A DNA stretch of 64,000 nt from Typha latifolia (lineage: Eukaryota > Streptophyta > Magnoliopsida > Poales > Typhaceae), in assembly GCA_019914945.1 (NCBI GenBank), contig CM034103.1, positions 2,976,001-3,040,000 on the forward strand. Reading direction: 5' to 3'. The number at the start of each line of letters is the position of its first letter. The stretch's first letter is position 1. The notes under the pieces are model-generated. The model ran no database searches. It worked only from the letters and a program-made list of their open reading frames with translations, and was not told where the DNA came from. Of the stretch, positions 60,501 through 64,000 are shown piece after piece. The position numbers and the translations under genes are program-made.

Positions 60501-62458
60501 TGCATCCATTTCTTTCAAGAACAACAAATGAAGTTGCCCCAAGAAATTGGGACGTTGACATGAATTCACTTCAATTTCTTTTCTAACGTGTAATGTTGTG
60601 AATCTGGCAGCTAAGAGCTGCAAAAGGACTATCTGGAACCATATCACAGCCAGCTCCATTAAGCAAAGCTTCTCCAGCATCTTTCGAACGGCATCAAGCA
60701 CCACTATCAACTTCCCAGCAAACATACTCCACATCGTCAATGATGCATGAGAAGTCCAGTTTTGAGGCAGTTGAGGAAGTTACTGCACTAGAAGATGAAG
60801 GTAAAAACAAAAAACACTACCTGATTGCTAGCATCTTAAATGCAGTGATGTTGTGTTTGTGTCTCCATATTATGGAGATCGTAATACCCTTCTCTTCTTC
60901 ATTGTAGTTGGAAGTAAATCTGTTTATGTGGGAAATGTGCCCTCTTCTGTCTCTGAATCTGATCTTGAAAATGAGTTCAAGAACTTTGGCAGAATCAGGC
61001 CTGATGGTGTTGCTATCAGAAGCCGCAAGGTCCAGTGAATCATTTAATTGCTCTATCTTCAGCATGAAATCGAGTCTAACATCTAATATGCTAGTTTGCA
61101 TTATGTGAATGTTCAGGAGTCTGGTGGTCATTATGCTTTTGTTGAATTCGAAGATGTTGGTGGTGTTCAGAATGCATTGAAGGTATGAAACTATATCAGC
61201 AGTATTTGTTCTTAAGCAAGATTCAAGAATGGTTTTGATTTCTTATACTCTGATTGACAAGAGATAAAAAACTTTACCAAGATTCAAGTTGGCCAATTGG
61301 TTACTGGAAATTTACAAATGTTGGTGGCACTGATTATCTAGGTTTTATAGTTTGGTAGATGTTTCGAAACATTTCTTCATTGAGAAATTTTCAAATAACA
61401 CCAAACATTTTCATCATTTGTCAAGTCTTTGAGGATTTTTACCCACCCCTCTTCTTTTCTTCTTCTATATTTTCCATCTTACGCCCTGAGTTATCATGAC
61501 CTAACTATCAAATCAAAGGGTACCAACAAATGAATATTCTATTAGAATACTAATGGTAATTTCTAAAATATCTAAATTACACTTTCCTCTAATGTCAATT
61601 TTGTTTAAGGGCTAATGACCAACATTCATAGTTATGCTCTCTTTCCATTTCAGTGGGTTATGGGTTTGGTTTGAGGAAAGATATTAGATTATGATTTGGG
61701 AAATGATCGAGAGTTTTGATTTGATGGGAAAGGTCAGGGTGATTAGATTTAGGAAGAGAATTTTGATCTGGCAGGATGGGCTAGGGTGGGATATGGTTTA
61801 GAAAAGGTTTGCTTAGTGTGCGTCTATGTCAAAAAAAATTCCAAGGATATTTAAGTAATTTTAATTGGTTTAGTTACATAAACTGTCGACCAAAATAATG
61901 ATAGTTAACATAACAGTAGGGTGTTAGATAGAAAATATAGGGAAAAAGGAGGGGGCTGGTTATCAAATCCTCAAATACAGAGTGTTAATTGGAAAATGAT
62001 GAAAATATGTGGTGTTATTTGCAAATTTCCCTTCATTTGTTTTTGTGTTTTGGCAGTTTAGTATTGCTGCAATTGACTGTCCAATCACATTGTTGTTCTT
62101 GACATTAAATACCATCTTTGTATTTAATTCCTGTGAGGAACATCTTGTCCCTGATTAATCTAATTATAGGCAACAGAAACCAAATTTTCAGTTCCTGTTT
62201 CGATCATGTTTTAAAGAATTTTAGAATTAACTTGTGCTTGCACAGTATAGGATCTATGCTCAATTGTTAAATGACATTTTTCATGTATTTGTTATACATT
62301 TTTGTCATTTCAGGCATCGCCATGCTCAATTGTTAAATGACATTTTTCATGTATTTGTTATACATTTTTGTCATTTCAGGCATCGCCAATACAAATAAAT
62401 GGGTGGCAAATATATGTTGAGGAGCGAAGACCTAATAGTGGTATGCTCCGAGGAGGAA
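57574..62458 (+). CDS. G3BP-like protein (NTF2 domain plus RRM), 8 exons seen, 3' end outside the window
   Basis: Exons: 57574-57612, 57715-57849, 58497-58797, 60212-60471, 60611-60800, 60908-61029, 61117-61182, 62380-62458, in frame to 397 residues and one base. The N-terminal NTF2 domain (about 14-130) has VGTFFVGQYYNILQQQPSLV, FNSWGDGVLV-type sequence and FVQTFFLAPQEKGYFVLSD. A Glu/Pro-rich linker contains PKQTYASI/LRAAKG. The RRM at about 308-385 has RNP2 VYVGNV and RNP1 HYAFVEFE. The last seen exon ends RPNSGMLRGG in phase 1, where G3BP proteins turn to an RGG tail, so the remaining exon or exons should lie beyond 64000. Plant G3BP-like proteins join stress granules and bind RNA and deubiquitinases; this role is inferred. 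An ATG at 57418 is in frame upstream (52 codons), but I prefer MAAMFPSQ. Exon 8 follows a duplicated acceptor. Confidence 0.92.
61660..62032. mobile_element. Intronic repeat related to 31570-31842
   Basis: Lies in intron 7 of the G3BP-like gene. Ordered phrases match 31570-31842, and the right end GGTGTTATTTGCAAATTTCC resembles the ends of the elements at 7780 and 50144. Non-coding. Confidence 0.55.
62256..62387 (+). repeat. Exact 66-bp tandem duplication of a 3' splice site
   Basis: 62256-62321 and 62322-62387 are identical. The unit starts ATGCTCAATTGTTAAATGAC and ends TTTCAG/GCATCGCC, so it includes the polypyrimidine tract, the AG and the first 8 bases of exon 8 of the G3BP-like gene. 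No base differs between the copies. Confidence 0.97.
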
Positions 62459-62567
62459 GTGAGTAAATTGTTTCATGACTTTCAGTAATTATACATTTAT
62501 CAACTTCTTAGAGTGCCTTATATCATCTTTCTCAGACTATCCACAAGTCTTTGTCATACCAAATGTT

Positions 62568-62830
62568 GTACAATGATGCTTTCATCTAGCTAACACGAGA
62601 TCATTCATATTTTTACTTTCTTGACTGTCTGTGTTTTATAACTATTGTAGGTCTCTGATATTTTTGTTGCTTTCTTGAGATATAATCAAGAAATTTTACA
62701 CTATGATGCTTTCATCTAGCTAACACAAGATCATTCATATTTTTACTTTCTTGACTGTCTGTGTTTTATAACTATTGTAGGTCTCTCTGGATGTTTTTGT
62801 TGCTTTCTTGATATATAATCAACCAAGAAA
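62568..62830 (+). repeat. 130-bp tandem duplication in the next intron
   Basis: ATGATGCTTTCATCTAGCTAACAC starts at 62573 and again at 62703, 130 bases apart, with matching DNA through GTTGCTTTCTTGA. The copies differ by a few bases and small indels, so this duplication is older than the 66-bp one. Confidence 0.9.
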
Positions 62831-64000
62831 TTTTATACAAGATGTGTCAAATCTAGAGGGCCATATATAGGTTCGAGGATATTGAAGCTCCGCAATTGTC
62901 TCTCTTCTATTCCTTGTCGAAAATTCAGTTATAATTAAAGAGTTCTGGAGGCAAGTTGGACTTGTAGTTTATGCGTTGTTGCAAGTACACGATCATTTGT
63001 AGCTAAGATAAAATCAAACAACCTATGGCCCAAGAATTTACATTTGCAGCCTCATTGTGATCTGATGGTAGAGAATAGTTATAATAAAGATAGAATAGCA
63101 TATAAACATAGTATTTGATGCTTCAAATTCTCCAAGAATAGAGTCCATGTTGTGTTGGCCAACCTGTTCCACATGCTGAAATTACTCCATTCTCCTAGAT
63201 GCCTAAAGATATATTGGCTCTAGAGTTGTATACACATGATATATTTTAGTGGATCCTTCACTTGTATATTAGGTATAGGGTGAGTACGTGGGGATACAAC
63301 GAGATAATTACCTAGGTAGTGTGCATCTTTCTTTTCACATATGGTCTACAAAATTGTCCTTTGCCATCTTCAATTTGCTTCCTGTATGGAACCCTGGAAA
63401 AGTAACTCAGTGGTTCAGTCAGGTCACAAAAATTGTTGTTAGTCTACTCCTCATAGCTGTTATGCATTAAGAAATAAGGAAATCATGTGGCATGCCCTTG
63501 TTATAATTGATGGCAATGCGACCGATGCTTATAATTTCAACAAAACTAAGCATAATGTTTGTGATATGCAACAAGCCAAGGTACTTTCTTGTAAGTTATT
63601 CACAAATATCTAGTGCTGGTTCTGTCATTAATGATGTTTTTCTTTTCTTTTCTTTCTTTATTCTGTCGGGAAAAGTGTGGGGGGAGGGGGGATTATGTTA
63701 GAACAAAGTATACTCATGTGAAAGATTATTCAAGAGAACTTAAGCTTTCTGGTTGTGAATTGATATTACCAGATCAGTGAGGAACTTTTAGGTTTCTCTT
63801 ATTAAGGGACCATTCATACCATTTACATTTATAACTCTTTAACTAATTGTTTTACTATACCAAGTATTACAACTGATACTGCCTTAAGTTGTTGTGGTTA
63901 TGTTTTCAGACAATTGGTCCTTTGTTTCTCAGCTAGCTTTACTACTGACTAAAAGTAGAATGTTTCTACTGCTTTTGCATAATTGTGAAAAATTTCTTTT
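62831..64000 (+). other. Intron or 3' region of the G3BP-like gene
   Basis: No RGG-encoding exon was found before the end of the window. The sequence is AT-rich with several acceptor-like sites but no coding frame that continues the protein. Confidence 0.5.

Overview
This is a stretch of plant nuclear DNA. Genes are split by GT-AG introns, several products are plastid-type, and the gaps are AT-rich and full of microsatellites and decayed transposons. First exons of several genes are strongly C/G-rich at third positions and fade to AT-rich coding further 3' (clearest in the DPH1 gene). That gradient points to a monocot, probably a commelinid, but the species cannot be named from sequence alone.

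Eleven protein-coding genes are supported; ten are complete and the last runs off the window. In order: (1) a secreted neprosin-family protein, 7 exons, + strand, 1235-4139; (2) an ALE2-like receptor kinase, 8 exons, +, 8323-15377; (3) ribosomal protein eL21, 2 exons, -, 18662-20550; (4) a coiled-coil protein with a myristoylation-type N terminus, 2 exons, -, 23292-25032; (5) the exosome subunit CSL4, 6 exons, +, 32537-35554; (6) a plastid-type membrane protein, 2 exons, +, 38098-40307; (7) DPH1 of diphthamide synthesis, +, 40694-43627; (8) a plastid-type membrane protein, 9 exons, -, 45036-47891; (9) a small thylakoid-type protein, 1 exon, -, 48928-49383; (10) a P-class PPR protein, 1 exon, -, 50362-52323; (11) a chloroplast two-RRM ribonucleoprotein (CP33-like), 4 exons, -, 53217-54927. 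A twelfth gene, a G3BP-like NTF2+RRM protein on the + strand, starts at 57574 and continues past 64000. I rebuilt exons by hand from splice sites, reading frame and family resemblance; every complete model closes in frame.

The layout falls into three parts. 1-32 kb is gene-poor, with long AT-rich gaps holding inverted-repeat elements, two decayed RNase H fragments of non-LTR retrotransposons and an array of GCGTTCGAACGC palindromes. 32-55 kb is gene-dense. 55-64 kb holds a solo-LTR-like element with a second palindrome array, then the G3BP-like gene. The genes do not form one pathway. They are ordinary housekeeping, plastid and developmental genes; four or five are likely imported into organelles.

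The observations most worth a second look are: an exact 66-bp tandem duplication that copies a whole 3' splice site in the G3BP-like gene, where use of the first copy would introduce a stop; the GCGTTCGAACGC palindrome arrays at two loci 26 kb apart, each with its own internal tandem repeat; an in-frame alternative acceptor in the receptor kinase; a microsatellite in place of a polypyrimidine tract in the neprosin gene; and a telomere-like repeat inside DPH1 coding sequence. I did not find a convincing new multi-gene system.
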